Positions 40,076 to 53,110 are shown, counted from the stretch's first letter. The stretch: DNA of 64,000 bases from Larus michahellis (GCF_964199755.1 NC_133906.1:12028001-12092000), one strand, 5' to 3'. The notes: generated from the sequence alone by a model not told the origin. A program made the numbers and translations.

Positions 40076-42000
40076 CGCGTTGTCGCAAAGCTCCATGCCC
40101 TGATTTATGATAAAAAATTTAAAGGAAATCATTTATATTTCAGAGGGCCTAAATAGCTGCATGAAAGTTTTATCTAAAGTGGCACCATATTTATAGGCAG
40201 TTCTGCTGTGTTGGAGGTAATTAATAGAGGGATAAATTTCAGGCCTTTGTTTTGTTTTGGTTTTAACCTTCCCTTTATTTAGCGCTGGCTGGTTAATGTA
40301 AATAAATAAGAGGATGCAAACAGAAAGCTGGGTGTAAAGCCTGAGTAGTGCCTGTTCCCTAGGACATGTCTCCCCAGCACCGACTCCCAGAGCATTCGCG
40401 TTGGGCTGGCGCTTTTCCCCATCTCTCTGCTGCTGCTTCATTCCCCCCGGAGCGAGGAGGAGATGCCGGAGCCCGCAGATGCTCCTTTCCCTGCTCCCGT
40501 GGGAAGCCACAGGCCCCGTTCGGAGGATGCTGCAGCTAGGGATTAGCCGTTCAGACACAGAGCTCGGGTCGGGGCTCCTGTCCCAGCCCAGACCTGTCTC
40601 CCATCCCAGCCCAGACCCCTCTCCCATCCCAGCCCTCCCCAGGAACACCTTTCCTCACTGCCTGCTTGAAGCACAGTCTTTTCCTTCCCCCCTGAAGGCA
40701 GCCACTTTGAAAGAAACTGGGCTGGGTAATCTAGCTGCTGAGCTGCCTTTAATTAAAGCTGTAAAATATTGATGTTCCTGGCCCTGTCTACTGACGTTAC
40801 ACCTTACAAACAGAGGAGAGGAGTCCAAAGGATAAACAATAACAAGTTAAAAGAGCCCAGATGGTTTGCCATCAGAAACTATCTGAGGACTCAAAGGTGT
40901 CACTGCAATAGATTTCAGAGATCATTCACATACTAGTAAATAATTAATAGTATTTCTGGAAGAAAAAAACCACCAAACCCATACCCTGATGGAACATCAC
41001 TAGTGACTCATTGAAAATCTGAAGGTAAAAGTCAGATTAAAAGCATGTGCTATTTTATTCTTTGTCATAATTCAAAGATTGTTATCCATTTTCCTAATGT
41101 ATAAAAATATTCTGTTCTTATTTAGAATTTAATTCAAAGCCCATCACAGTCAGAGTGTTGTTGATAGGCTCTTGGTTTCATTGCATTCATTCAATGTAGT
41201 TTAAAAATTATATAGTAAATGCTCACACAGAACTGATGGGAAGTTTGAAATATAAATGTCTGTTATTTAACACACAATTCATGCTAATATCCTCTCTGCA
41301 AGGGGCTGTCAGCAACACTACCCATCACAGTCACAGAGCCAACATAAATCACCACATTAAATTTTCTTCAGATGCTATTTAAAACAACCACGTAATTTCC
41401 CACAAATCCGGCCCTTCTGGGGTAGATTCCTGCGATACTTTGCCGTTCAATATCTGCGAGTAAGCTACTGTTTGTGTGACTACCACAAAGATAGCGTCCT
41501 TTCCCTGGCGGGGAGTGCAGCCATGTGCACCCGCTCTGGCTCCTGCCCTGGGGCCTCTGCTGCCCTCCCCGGCCCACCCCACGCGCCGGGGGGCTGCTGC
41601 CTCACGCCCTGGTGTTTGGCTTCACTCTCTATCTGAAAAAAAGTCACGGTTTGCAGACCTGATTCAAGATATTCACCCAATAAAATAAGTTGTGTTGCTG
41701 AGGTGCGGCCTGTTACCACAAACGCCTGACCCGTGGGGAGGGAGAGGGATGAGCGGTGACTTTGGGGGGTCCCTGTAGAGCCTGGGTTTGTTTAGTGCCC
41801 TAAAAGCAGGAGCCACGCTGCGCCCAGTATGATACGGCTGTTCCACTGCACAATCTGATCGAGGAAATATCTAGGATTACCCAGACAGTCAATTATTCAT
41901 CAGCTAAACGGCCAAGCATCAATTACCTGGCTTGATTCTCTTATTCATTAAGGAGATTGAAGAGCCCAACTTAACAAAGCAAAAAGAAAGTTGCTAAGTT
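40076..42000. other. AT-rich unique DNA upstream of POU4F3; possible enhancer region
   Basis: Three AT-rich, non-repetitive blocks (40.08-40.33, 40.77-41.42 and 41.82-42.00 kb) stand out from GC-rich surroundings. They contain TAATTA-type homeodomain sites, including ATAATTAAT at 40940-40948 and AATTATTCAT at 41891-41900. A 23-bp tandem (about 2.4 copies) is at 40581-40636. No coding exon. A regulatory role is inference. Confidence 0.4.
40581..40636. repeat. Short 23-bp tandem repeat, about 2.4 copies
   Basis: CCCAGCCCAGACC followed by TGTCTCCCAT or CCTCTCCCAT, repeated in tandem. Confidence 0.65.
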
Positions 42001-45000
42001 ACAGGAGCTGCCCGGCCGGGTGGTGAGGCCGCGCGTGTCGCGCGTTCAAAGGAGAGGGCTGTGGCAGCGAGGGAGTCTCGGGGCTATAGAGTGTCACGCC
42101 GAGCTCTCGGGTTCGGAGCAGCCCGCTCCCCGCAGGCCTGGATGGGGCTGGGCAGAGGGGCAGGACTGCGCCCGGCCGCGCTGCAGCCCCCGCGGGCAGA
42201 GACGGGCTGCGGGGGCCTGGCCAGAGGAGAAGGAAAGGTGCTGTGAGGGCATTTTGAAGGAGAACTTGCAGGTTTAAAGCGAGGGGCCAGGGGAGGACCA
42301 TCATCATTTGGGGAAGTTTGTAACACGGGTGGGGGTGGGATGGAAACTATTTCTGAGAGAAAAGCTGTGAGTGGCACCGCCACAAAGGTACCGCTCGGTG
42401 ACATCCTCAGCAGCGTCCTGCAGCAGGGAGATCCTGCAGGCAGTTTCAGGCAAAAGCACATTACCCACCCCTCCTGAGCCACCCCCCCTGCAAAGGGCCA
42501 GGCGCTGGGGCCTCAGCAGCTTCCCGAGGGCCACCACAGCCCAGCGGGCAGGGAGGAGCTGGGAGAGGGGAAGAGCAGGGAGGCGAAGGAGGGGTGTCCC
42601 CACCAGCCTGGGCAGGGCTCAGCCCAAGGTGCATCTCTCAAAGTCACAAAGAGGAGCTGCAAAACCAAAGCTCGAGCCAGCCGGGATGCAGCAGCACATC
42701 CCGGGTAAAGCCCTGCGGCTCCAATCACTGAGCTGCCGCCGACAGTATCTACAGCCAAAAATCCACGGCGAGTGTCGGACACAGCCCAGGGGTTGGTCTG
42801 AGCAACCCGGCACAGCCCAGGCAAACACAGGTCCCCGACGGTGCCGGGGTTTCGCTTTCAGAGAAGCAGACGCAGACGCGGGGCTGCGGCTCTGGGGAGC
42901 TGCGCTGACCATGAGGAGCGGGGTGGCGAGGGAGGGTGGGTGCCTGTGCTCCCCCCAGCGCTGGAGCACGCGGTGCGCACAGGGCAGGGCACAGCGGGGT
43001 CTCTGCCCCTGGCAGAGCAGGTTCGGAGGTCGCCACAGCAGACTCCGGGCACCCAGCCAGGGACAAGGCCCTTCAGTGAAGTGACACAAACCCAGTAGGA
43101 CACATAGCTTTCACTGGCAGGCTGCTTACCCCCAAAATTGCCACAGCCTGGAAGAGAATAATGGCAACAAATTAAGGTCAGAAAACTGCACTGTACATAG
43201 TTGCACGGGGGCAGACACCATCTCTCAACCATTCTGTGTCTGCCGATTACTCCTCCTTACAGGGACTTGAGAGAGCAATAAAGGCACGGCATTTCATTGA
43301 GGCAAGAGCAACACAAGGTTCCAGTAGGTACTTGTCTCACCGATGTCACCGCCCCACGCGGGTCGCGGGCATTCCTGAGTCGTGCAGCTCCGCCACTATC
43401 ACCCAAGTGGCTCTGCACACGCTGCTCCAAGCACGGGCTTTCCCGGCCGGCCGGGGGTTGTTGCTCTGTGCCCTGGCTCTGCCCAGTGTCCCCTGGACGT
43501 GCTGGACCTCCCCACAAGTCCCTGCTGGTGACCGCTCAGTTTCCGTTCTGGTTGTGGATCTTGGTGCCAAGCCGTTCACAACAGCACATGCCACTCATCC
43601 GACTCAACGAGCAGATTTTGCAACACATGCTTCTCTCAGGTATTATTCTCTTCCATGATTTGCCTTGTGCTGTCCCTGCCTTGTGCCCGCTGGCATGGCC
43701 GAGCGCTGGGAACTTGGGGTCGAGTAGCCAGGGAGGGTGTGGGAAGGATGGTGGGAAGCAGAATGGCCACACGCGGGTCCTGTCGCTCATGGCGCTGGAA
43801 GCAGCAGCGGTTTCCCTCCAGGCACTCCTTCCCTTGCAGCTTTTCGTCTCAGCAAGGACAGGACGGGATCCCTCCGGGGGTGGGGGACACCCGTGGGGCC
43901 GCTCGGCTGGAGGTCCCTTGTGCCGGCCCACCAGCCCAGGCTCCCAATGAACAGGCGGCTAGCCCCACTGCTGGACCACTGGACCACCTTCCCAGGAGGG
44001 GCAAGGGGAAGGACCTGGGGTCTGCGCGTCGGTTCAGATTGAATTATACGTGCTCGTTCTCGTCTTCCGCAATTAAAAACCAGAAGGAAGCCTTGCTGGC
44101 TGCATGCAGAGCCGGTCTCGGGGAGCGAAGTCTTGGGCACGTTACTGGGCACGGCCGCTCCAGAAGGCTGAGCAGGTATTTGCCAGTAGTAATCCTCGCT
44201 CAACACTAAAAAAGCCTTTAGTATTAGAAAAGCATCCTGGCCATATTAGAAAATAAGTGCCAAAGCTCCGCTGCAGCGTTGAAATGCTCGTTTAATGGAG
44301 GCGGAACAAACGGCCTGTCTTCCAGCAGTAGCGTTCGGAAAGCTGATGCAATCTTATTTTTGAATTTTTCAGTAAACAAGGTTTTGATTTGAGGTCCCAG
44401 GAATGCAAGATGCCAGACAGTTCACGCTAACCAGGAGGTCTGCCTTGTACTCGTTTGTAATGTGCATGAATTATAGAACTTGTTTCTTGTATCATTCCCT
44501 GAAATTAAAATTGTAACAAAGGACACATCGCTGCTTGTTAAAAATAAACCCGATCTGCTCCTGATAGAGCTAATAGGAGCAACATGACAATATTTTCGGG
44601 GGGGTGGGGAACAGAGCACTTATCTGTCAGGCATCTCTTTCTTGTTATATTTGCTCCTAATTCTAGAAATACATCTAAATGCAGTCTAACAGGACTCTGT
44701 TCCACAAGAAATTAATGAGGAACAAACATTAATTATTCATGTCCTGAAACAGTAGGCCTGCTAATGTTTTTGCTAATCAACAAGTCAAACAGCTGTATCT
44801 TTGTCAGGGCAATCTTGGGGAGGATGGAGAAAGAACAACATTGATGTGTTTTACCCGCTGTCCCCACAGTCTTGCCCTCGGTTCGCACGTTTCTCCGTTG
44901 GGAATCCAGGGTCGCTGCTGCGTTTTAACGCCATCCCTTGTCACAAAGAGGAACCCAGAGACTCCCCAGCTTAGCATCAGCCGCCGGCAGGAGCAAACGC

Positions 45001-46805
45001 TGGTGAGAAGCTACAGGGAGCCCCGGGCTGGCTCGGGGTCAGCCCTTCATAGGGAAAATTAAGGGAACGAGGAAAGGAAACCAAAAATCCAGCCACAGGA
45101 AAAAGGAAGAACCAGGAGTCAGCTGCTCAAGCCTGAAACAGAGACCGAATATTTGAACAAAACCTGCATTTGGCCCTTCTGGTCCCTCGCGCCTGGCTGG
45201 GGGTCGGTGGGCTCAGTGCTGGGTCCTGGGACACCCGGCACGCGGGAACTGTGGGCAGGTTTAGGGCTGACTTTTCACGCTGGGCCTTTATCTGGGTGAA
45301 CGTAATGAATTGAACCTGCAAAAATGTTGCTGTTTAGACATTTACCTAACAGAACAGACTTAAAAATTAATGGCTTTGTTTAGAGAAACAATATTTTAAA
45401 AAAATCAGGACATAATTAGAGAACAAGTTGCTTTCAAACAAGACATAAAAATGTTGAACAAAATTAAAAATCTATTTCCTTCAAAGGGGCATACATAGCC
45501 AAAAAAGGACTTAGAATCCTCTTGCTTTGCCAAGATTCAGTGCCCCAAAGCTATTTTTTCAGCTGCTGTGAAATTGTTGAGTTCTTGAACAGGAGCAGAG
45601 CGAGTGCCGCTCAGCGCGCATTTAAGCAGAGACTCTTAACCATCCTCCATGTACTCCAGCACGGGGCGGTCGCCTCCACGTCCAGCGAGAGGAGCCGCAG
45701 CGTGTGTGGAGCAGAGACAGCCACGGCCCCGCGCGCTGCCCGGCAAAACTCAGCACTAAGAGAACTCAGGTAAACGGTGCCAGAGAAAGCAGTTCAACAT
45801 CCTCACACATTGCCCCCAACACAGCGGTTTGTCTCATATTGACCACGTTTTGGTCATCGTCTATAAACCAGTAAGAGCAAATGTATGTGTTTTTCCTCTT
45901 TCAAAATGGAAAAAAAAAAAAAATTCCAAAAAAATTTTCCAAATCGAAGAGATTTTAAGACTCGCCCATAGCACAAAATCTCTCCTTTCCATTTCCAAAT
46001 TTCAAAATTCCATTAGAGCCTCTGCATCTTAAAACTAGTCCAAGAAGAAGCTCAAGCTGCTTAAATCCTGGAGCTGTCTCATAACAGACAAAGCCCTTCC
46101 CTCCTCGGGTGCCCAAACAAGCTGAATAACCGTTTAACAACCAAACCCAGAATTTTCCCGCTCCAGGTGCTCTAACAAACAATTTTCCATCGCATCTGCC
46201 CTGGGAGTCATTTTGAGTTTGCTCCAGTTCGATGAGGCACCCTGGGAGGTGGTGTTCGGGGATGGTTCCGGGGGGGTCTGCAGCCCCCTGGGCCGAGCGC
46301 TGCCGGGAGCCCCCCGTGGAGCCGGTGGGTGCTGCTGTGCTCTGTAAAATCATTCAGATTTGTGCTGCCTTCACATCCCCGTTACATTAATGCTCCCTGA
46401 AATCTTCATTAAAATTTGAAATTAAAATGTAAAGGGGGTGGGGAGAAGCCCTGTCACCGGACGTTAAACTCATCCCTTCCACAGCCACATTTCTTGGGGT
46501 TTAACAGAAGCAGTCACACCGGCTGCTGCGTCCCAGTGTGTCCCATCGAAGCAGCTGCAGGGCCGAGGAGCAGTGCCGGCCCTTTGCTGCGGCAGATGCT
46601 GCTGGCTGCGTGCGTTACACCGTGTTACAGCAGCTTGGCGTGGCATTGGTGTGACACCTCCCTGCGTTTTCCACAGCTTTGCACCTATCAGGCACAGCAA
46701 GACGCTCCGCTGTGATGAGGAGAAGAAAATCTCAAGTTCCTAACCTGCTTTACATTTAGACACAAACACCCCAGCTAGAAATCTCTGTAGGCCAAGAAAT
46801 ATTTA
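42001..46805. other. Intergenic DNA, no gene seen
   Basis: GC-rich at 42.0-44.1 kb with only artefactual open frames. AT-rich unique sequence at 44.2-44.83 kb holds a POU4-type site (44727-44740). A further AT-rich block is at 45.33-45.52 kb. A plus-strand exon-like stretch ending AACTCAG|GTAAAC (after 45769) has no coding support. Confidence 0.5.
44727..44740 (-). promoter_or_regulatory. POU4-class binding site candidate
   Basis: Minus strand reads ATGAATAATTAATG, matching 14 positions of the class IV POU full-length consensus as I recall it. It lies about 7.5 kb upstream of the POU4F3 start inside an AT-rich unique block. Binding is not shown. Confidence 0.45.
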
Positions 46806-46873
46806 ATAGAATCATAGAATTGCCTGGATTGGAAGGGACCTTTCAGATCACCGAGTCCAACCATCAACCCAAC
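46806..46873 (-). mobile_element. Short CR1 LINE 3' fragment
   Basis: About 68 bp with the CR1 3' terminus in antisense: AATCATAGAAT, GGATTGGAAGGGACCTTTCA and GAGTCCAACC. It ends soon after, an extreme 5' truncation. Confidence 0.8.
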
Positions 46874-49269
46874 CCAGCCGTGCCGCCTGCTGTGAGAGGT
46901 TCCTGCTGCCTGCACAAAACTGAGACGCTGAGGGATGGCTTTGCCAGGGACGGGTTGCCTCTGGAGTGGAGATATTGATGGGAAGGTGTTGGCTGCTCCC
47001 AAAGCCAGCGAGAGTCAGACAACGGGGGGGACTGTGTAGAGTGAGTCCTGGAGCTGCAGCAGCGCGAGGAGCGAGCCTCGGGCAATACACAGCCGCGTTG
47101 CGGTGCAGGCAGGGCCTGGGGCTTGCGCCCCATCTGAGAGCAGGCACCGCAGCAGCATCGCCCGCCTGCTGCCCCAGTCACCCCTCTGAGGGGGCTGCAG
47201 GTCCCTGCTCCTGACAGCGTCCCGAAAAGTGCCACATCAACAGCTACACAGGAATTTGTGATGAAATTAGGCTTGCTCAGGAAGAGGATTGAAGATGACA
47301 CCGTTTGGCACCGGTCAGAGCGATGCTCTGTGGCTGATGCTTCTGACGCCTGGCACCAGGTCTTTCCCCAGGGCAGCGGGGGCTCTGTCCCACCCACCGC
47401 TCTGCGGCTGCGAGAGGAGCTGGGAAACACTGCGGCCCTTCGTGAGGGGTTGCGGCAGGAGCATCGCCCGGCAGAGGGAGGGCAGAGTCTTTCCTCCCCT
47501 GGTTTGGGGAATCACCGCGCCCTAAACCTCATGGCATCAAGTTTTGTAGCCCTTTATTAGGCTTTTCCACAAAAGAACAATCAAACAGTGTTGGGGCAGC
47601 ATAAATCTGTAAGAATTCATCCCTTCCACCACAGGCAAACCTCAGACATTAGTATTTTGTAGTTAAATTAACAAGTCTCATTACTTTTCTCCCTGTCACA
47701 TCAATTTCCACATGCTGATATTAACGCTTCCACTTGAGCGTACTTCAGCACAGCCTGAAAATACTTTCTTGTAGGCCTACATACGTTTACAGTCGCGTAT
47801 ACTTTTACCCTGATTTAGACTTAACTCCCTCTTTCGTAACAGAGACATCAGCAGTTGGAAGTGGGCTTGTTCAGGAAGTCTTCCTCACTCTTCATTGACC
47901 CACAGATAACCCAAAGACATATTAAAAAGGGAAAAGGAGGAGTGGATGAAATCGTTGTCTGACATATCTTTAGCCACCAGAGAGCACACAGAGGTACGTT
48001 ACGTTGAGTTGACTCCAAATAATTTTCACATGAACTACTAAAGTGCCAGAAATGTATAATTTATTAGCATTTGAATAAATCACAGAGCAGAAGTGCTTTA
48101 AGGTTATTGGTGTGAGATGCGCAGACCAGGCTATAATTAACTCAGAAATGTCACTCAGTGCAGGCTCTCAGCGGTGCCGCACTGACACCATCAAGGCACA
48201 GCAAGATGAAGTGCCAAAGGGGTTCAACTCCTAAAAAATAAGGCGAACGACACCCCAGCAGCCAAACCCCCAAGCTGGGGGTGACACTGGGGCTGGGATG
48301 ATCCTCCCCTGCCGCTGGCAGGGCTTTTCCCCTGGGTCTGGGACACGCGTCTGTCCCTCCAAGCACTCACAGTCACAGCGAGCTGCCCGGCCACAAGAGC
48401 CGCTCCGGTGCCAATGGATCCACCTCTCCCGGAGGATCCGTGGCCTCGGCCAATGCACGCGGCCTGGGTCACCTGGGGTGGCATGGGGTCACCACCATCA
48501 CTGCTGGGGGTCATGGTCATTGCCACTGCCCTCTGCCGGGGTTTTCCCCGCCGACCTTTGTCACTTGCCTCCCCCGCAGCTGGATGCACCGAGAGCGGTG
48601 ACACCAACTCTGTTACAGCCTTCGTTTGGGCTGGGGCCTATTGACCGGATAAAATGTTTTTTGAAGTTCAAACCTAAAAGCTGTTTCCGAAAAAAGTGTA
48701 TTTGTCAGATGCCATAAAGTAGCAAAAACCTCCTCTTTTGTGGGCAGAGGGGGGCAGAGGCAGGTGGAGCGGGACACCCGGGGGTGGGAGTCATCCTGCC
48801 CCCCGCTCTGCTGGGCTGGAACAGGACAGGGACAAGGAAATCCCACTGTGCCCCAGCTCCGACGGCAGGCCCTGGCCTGTCCCCGCACCCACACACCGTC
48901 CCCAGGACCCCCCGTGCCCCCAGTCCCTGGCTGAGTGCCAGCGCTGCCGACCACGACGGCGCAGGGGCTCCGGGACGGGAGGGTGCTGCGCTGCCCGCGA
49001 GGATGACGGGCAGGTCCCTGGGGCCTGGCGGGACAGAGGGACACCGGAGCCATGCCGGTGCTGCAGCCCGCCTGGACCAGGGCCAAACGCCCGGGAAGTG
49101 ACGGTGGTTTGGGGGCCGTGGGTGGAAAAACCTGCCCTCACTGCACCCTTGTGGGTCACCGGAAGAATTTCTGTCCTTCAGCCACTGCATTTCATAGCAA
49201 AACCCCACGGCTGGGGTAGGTGGCACACGGAGCAGGAGCAGTAAAGCTCTGCTTTGGCACTGCCCGTGT

Positions 49270-49296
49270 CACACAGACACACAGAGACACACACAC
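49270..49296. repeat. Short CA-rich microsatellite
   Basis: Imperfect (CA)n with GA interruptions: CACAGACACACAGAGACACA and onward. Confidence 0.65.
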
Positions 49297-49383
49297 GTAG
49301 CACTGAGTGACACGGCGCAGCGTGGCACGGCCTGGCGTCACCGTCACCCCCAGGCCAAGCACCAGCATGGAACTCACTGCACC

Positions 49384-49414
49384 TGGAATATGGAACATGG
49401 AATATGGAATATGC
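49384..49414. repeat. Short TGGAATATGGAA tandem
   Basis: Three imperfect copies of TGGAATATGG/TGGAACATGG in about 31 bp, with a further TGGAATAT nearby at about 49431. Confidence 0.6.
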
Positions 49415-52293
49415 GGAACTGTCACACACCTGGAATATCTCTTATGGCAAAGGCATTACCGAACCGAGGTGAACACAGACCTCCCCGTCCCCACGCAAGG
49501 GACCAAGCACCGTAAGTGGCTGCCGCTTTTGAGACGTGGCCAGAGTGGAAATGATCGTTCCTTGCGGAGTGACAGAGCAATCCTGCCTCACGCATGCAAT
49601 ATTCATGCATCACAAGTTTAAAACACATGGCATCAGCTTTTTACTATTTATACAACTTTCAGGTCATACAAAAGCTGTGAGAACAGAGCTGAATAAGTTT
49701 ATAAACTTTCAATTTATACTAGGGTTAAAACAAGCCAGCAAGCAGAAAATATTAAAAAAGCACAGGAGCAGTATATAAAAGTCTGTATCATAACAGAGTT
49801 TACCATCATGAAAGCACACTTAAGATCAAATTAAAAATAAAACAAGCAGACAAGTCACAGTAAAATGCATTAGATTTCCAGGATGAACTCTGCTAGGGTC
49901 ACAGAAAATATTGCTTTAAAATATATTTATCTGGAGATGAACATAAATCCTGTTCTACACGGTTTCCAATAAACTTTTCTGCAGGTCTTTGCTTGCTGGC
50001 GATGTCGCCCTCCCTGCCGAGGCTGCTGGCACCGAGCCCCACGCCGGCACCGAGCCCCGGCTTGTTCCCGAGCCCTGCACGCCCCAGGAGAGCCCCGCTC
50101 CTGCTCTTGCCCACCCTGGCGATGCCACACTAATCTCTGCAGTGCCCTGTTACAACCCCTCGTGATGAAAAATTATTATTGCAGAGAAAATAATCCCACG
50201 CGTCGGGTTTGTATGTGCAACCCACGCAGTTACCGCTGCTTCTCCCCATCAATTAAGCTTCCACTGATTCCCCCCAGAGGCAGCTCGGTGTTTTCCCGCG
50301 GGCAGACACCAGCCAAGGGGGCAGCCCGGGGGTGCCCCATCTGTGGGGTGGCTGCTCCGAGCCCTCCGGAAAATGCCCGGTCGGGAGCAGTGAGCTGGGA
50401 AACACATCAGCGTCCTTCCGCTCGTCAGTGACAGAAGTGCAAAGCCCTGAGCTCCAGTCACTCAATGTCCACTTAAGATGCCCACAGGTTTATTAAAAAT
50501 AATTCCTGGGCTGCATATCCTGTTGCGGAGCAAAACCATCCTCACCTCAAATAAAGCAGGCGTGAGGAGCCGAGCGGCGCATGGCGCACACCCGCACACC
50601 CTCCTCCGGCAGCGCTTTGAGGGACAGAGGGCGACATTCTGGTCACCTCAGCCCACACTCTGCCTTTGAACCGAGCGACGTGGAAATCGCCACTGAGCTA
50701 AGACAGCTCAGAAAACATTCAGATGCCTAAAGATGCAGATTTCAAATAAATAAAAGAGTTTAGATAACTGTTTGCTTCTGATGCTTTTACCTTTTAATTA
50801 AACCTGTCTCCAAATGGCGAGAAAACCCGGGAGATGCTGGCGCAAGGCCGATGCCCCAAGGAGCAGGGATGCGGAGATCCCGGCTCAGGAAGGATCCCTG
50901 CATCCTTCTGCCCTCTAAAGGCAGCCAGCCTTTAAAACACCGAATTAGTTTCTCCAGCCTACACTTCACCAGTTCTTGTACTTAGCTCCTAAAAGGGAGC
51001 AGAAGGCCCTCCCCGTGGCAGTTCAAGCGCCCTTTATGGGCTTGTTTTGTCCTTCCAGACCGGCCACCGTTCCCGTTACCTGCGCCATCCCCACAGCACA
51101 GCACGCCCTGGAGCAGCTGCACCTCGGCGCTTGGCCAGCACCGGGTAATTACACACAACCCCGTACCCCCCGTTCCTGCCGGCCTTCCAGCGGTTCTCAC
51201 GTCGGCTCCAAGGCCCACATCTCGCACAGATCAACCTGCCCGAACCCACACCAGCAGCGACTGGAACTTGTCTGTGGAACCATCCTGGGGAGAGAGAAAA
51301 AGCTCTAGTTAATCCATTTACATTTTGATCACCACAGCGGTAGATCCCTCACGGATAAAAGCTGTGGAGGTGCACACGAACACACGGGGGAGACGTCAGC
51401 CAGACTTTTCCGCTCTCAGGCAGGCGCCGGTGTCAGCGATCCCGTCAGCGAGGACCCAGCTAAACCTTACACAGCCTGCGCTGCTGCATCCCGTGGTTCC
51501 AGAGACGAGTTAAATCGTATCTCATCTTTGGGAAACCTCGCCATGTGCAGTTACTGCACTTCATGCCGCTATGACTGTAGCTACTAAAGAGATTCTTGGC
51601 CTAACAAGTACAGCAACAATTTACCTCCATGCATTCCCTCAGTTACAATAGTTACTCACCGCATCTTGCTTCCTTCTAAAGGCTTCCAGCGAGATTCCGA
51701 TCCGCCGCTGCGGGAAGAGCAGCCACACCCTGCTAGAAGTACTGTCTCAGTAAGGGAACATATAGATGATATTTGAAAAAGCTGGGGAAACAAAAATAAT
51801 CCAAAGCCACACACAGAGAGAAAAACGCTAGTTCCCTGCCTTCTTTTTTTCCCTTCTGCCGCTAAAATTAATTTTGATCGTGTAGGGAGAAACAAGTATT
51901 TTGAACTGAATGTGAAACATTTCCTACTCAGCGCCAGGGCTCCATCTCTTTAGAGGACTTTACCGCGTTTGCAGAAGGCAGGGAGGACTAGCTGGTGGCT
52001 GCTGAGCATTTACACACAGGGAATTGGACGCTGGAAAGATTCTAAAGAAGTTCGATCACTGCCTGAGGAAATGTCCAAAAGCCACAGGTTTATCATGAGG
52101 AGCCTCTGCAACGGCACAGCAAGGCTGGCTCCTGCTGTAAAACGTTTGCACGGCAGGGCTGTGGAGGGAGGGGGCGGAGGGCACCGCACAGACCGGGGAG
52201 TTCCCCCCTCGCCTGCCCCCGTTCCCCACAACACCAGCGCCGGGCAGGGAGGAAAACGGAGAAATCCCCCCCCTTGTGAAACACCCGGTTTAG

Positions 52294-53110
52294 TGTACCC
52301 CAGCACACTGACTGTTCGGGGGATGTGTGTGTGTGTGTGTGTACCCCAGCACACCGACTGCGTGGGGGGGTGTGTGTGTACCCCAGCACACCGACTGTGC
52401 GGGGGATGTGTGTGCGTGTACCCCAGCACACCAACTGTGCCGTGTGTGTGTGTGTGTACCCCAGCACACCGACTGTGCAGGGGGTGTGTGCGTGTACCCC
52501 AGCACACCGACTGTGCAGGGGATGTGTGCGTGTACCCCAGCACACCGACTGTGCGGGGTGTGTTTGTGTGTACCCCAGCACACCGACTGTGCAGGGGGAT
52601 GTGTGTGTGTGTACCCCAGCACACCGACTGTGCACTGTGTGTGTACCCCAGCACACCGACTGTGCAGCGTGTGTGTACCTACCCCAGCACACCGACTGTG
52701 AGGGGTGTGTGTGTGTGTGTACTCCAGCACACCAACTGTGCGGGGGGTGTGTACCCCAGCACACCGACTGTGCGGGGGGTGTGTGTCTGTGTGTGCGCGT
52801 GCATCCCAGCACACCGACTGTGCAGGGGGATGTGTGTGTGTGTACCCCAGCACACCGACTGTGCAGGGGTATGTGTGTGCGCGTGTACCCCAGCACACCG
52901 ACTGTGCAGGGGGATGTGTGATTGCACCCCAGCACACCAACTGTGCAGGGGCATGTGTGTGTGTGTACCCCAGCACACCGACTGTGCGGGGGGATGTGTG
53001 ATTGCACCCCAGCACACCGACTGTGAGCGGTATGTGTGTGTGCATGCACCCCAGCACACCGACTGTATGGGGGGATGTGTGATTGCACCCCAGCACACCG
53101 ACTCTCCAGG
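52294..53110. repeat. 21-copy minisatellite, period about 39.5 bp
   Basis: Twenty-one units each hold a core CAGCACACCGACTGTG (first at 52301, last at 53091) followed by a G-rich step and a variable GT run. Core changes are few: CACACCAACTG in three units, single changes in the first, second, 20th and 21st. Spacer length varies from about 32 to 50 bp. The repeat is open in several frames on both strands (up to 403 codons), which is a by-product of repetition, not coding. Likely polymorphic between individuals. Confidence 0.93.

Larger units (their letters stand above)
46874..52293. other. Intergenic DNA, no gene seen
   Basis: GC-rich at 46.9-47.5 and 48.2-49.3 kb; AT-rich unique sequence at 47.56-48.15 and 49.6-49.95 kb. 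Small tandem repeats lie at 49.27 and 49.38 kb. No splice-bounded exon or known protein found on either strand. Confidence 0.5.

Noticed and set aside
39473-40156. 227-codon plus-strand frame and overlapping minus-strand frames
   Set aside because: Caused by the degenerate GC-rich tandem repeat; Pro/Ala/Arg or Gly/Arg composition, no domain.
52294-53110. CRISPR-like array (repeats of about 39.5 bp spacing)
   Set aside because: The host is a vertebrate, and the 'spacers' are low-complexity GT runs, so it is a minisatellite.
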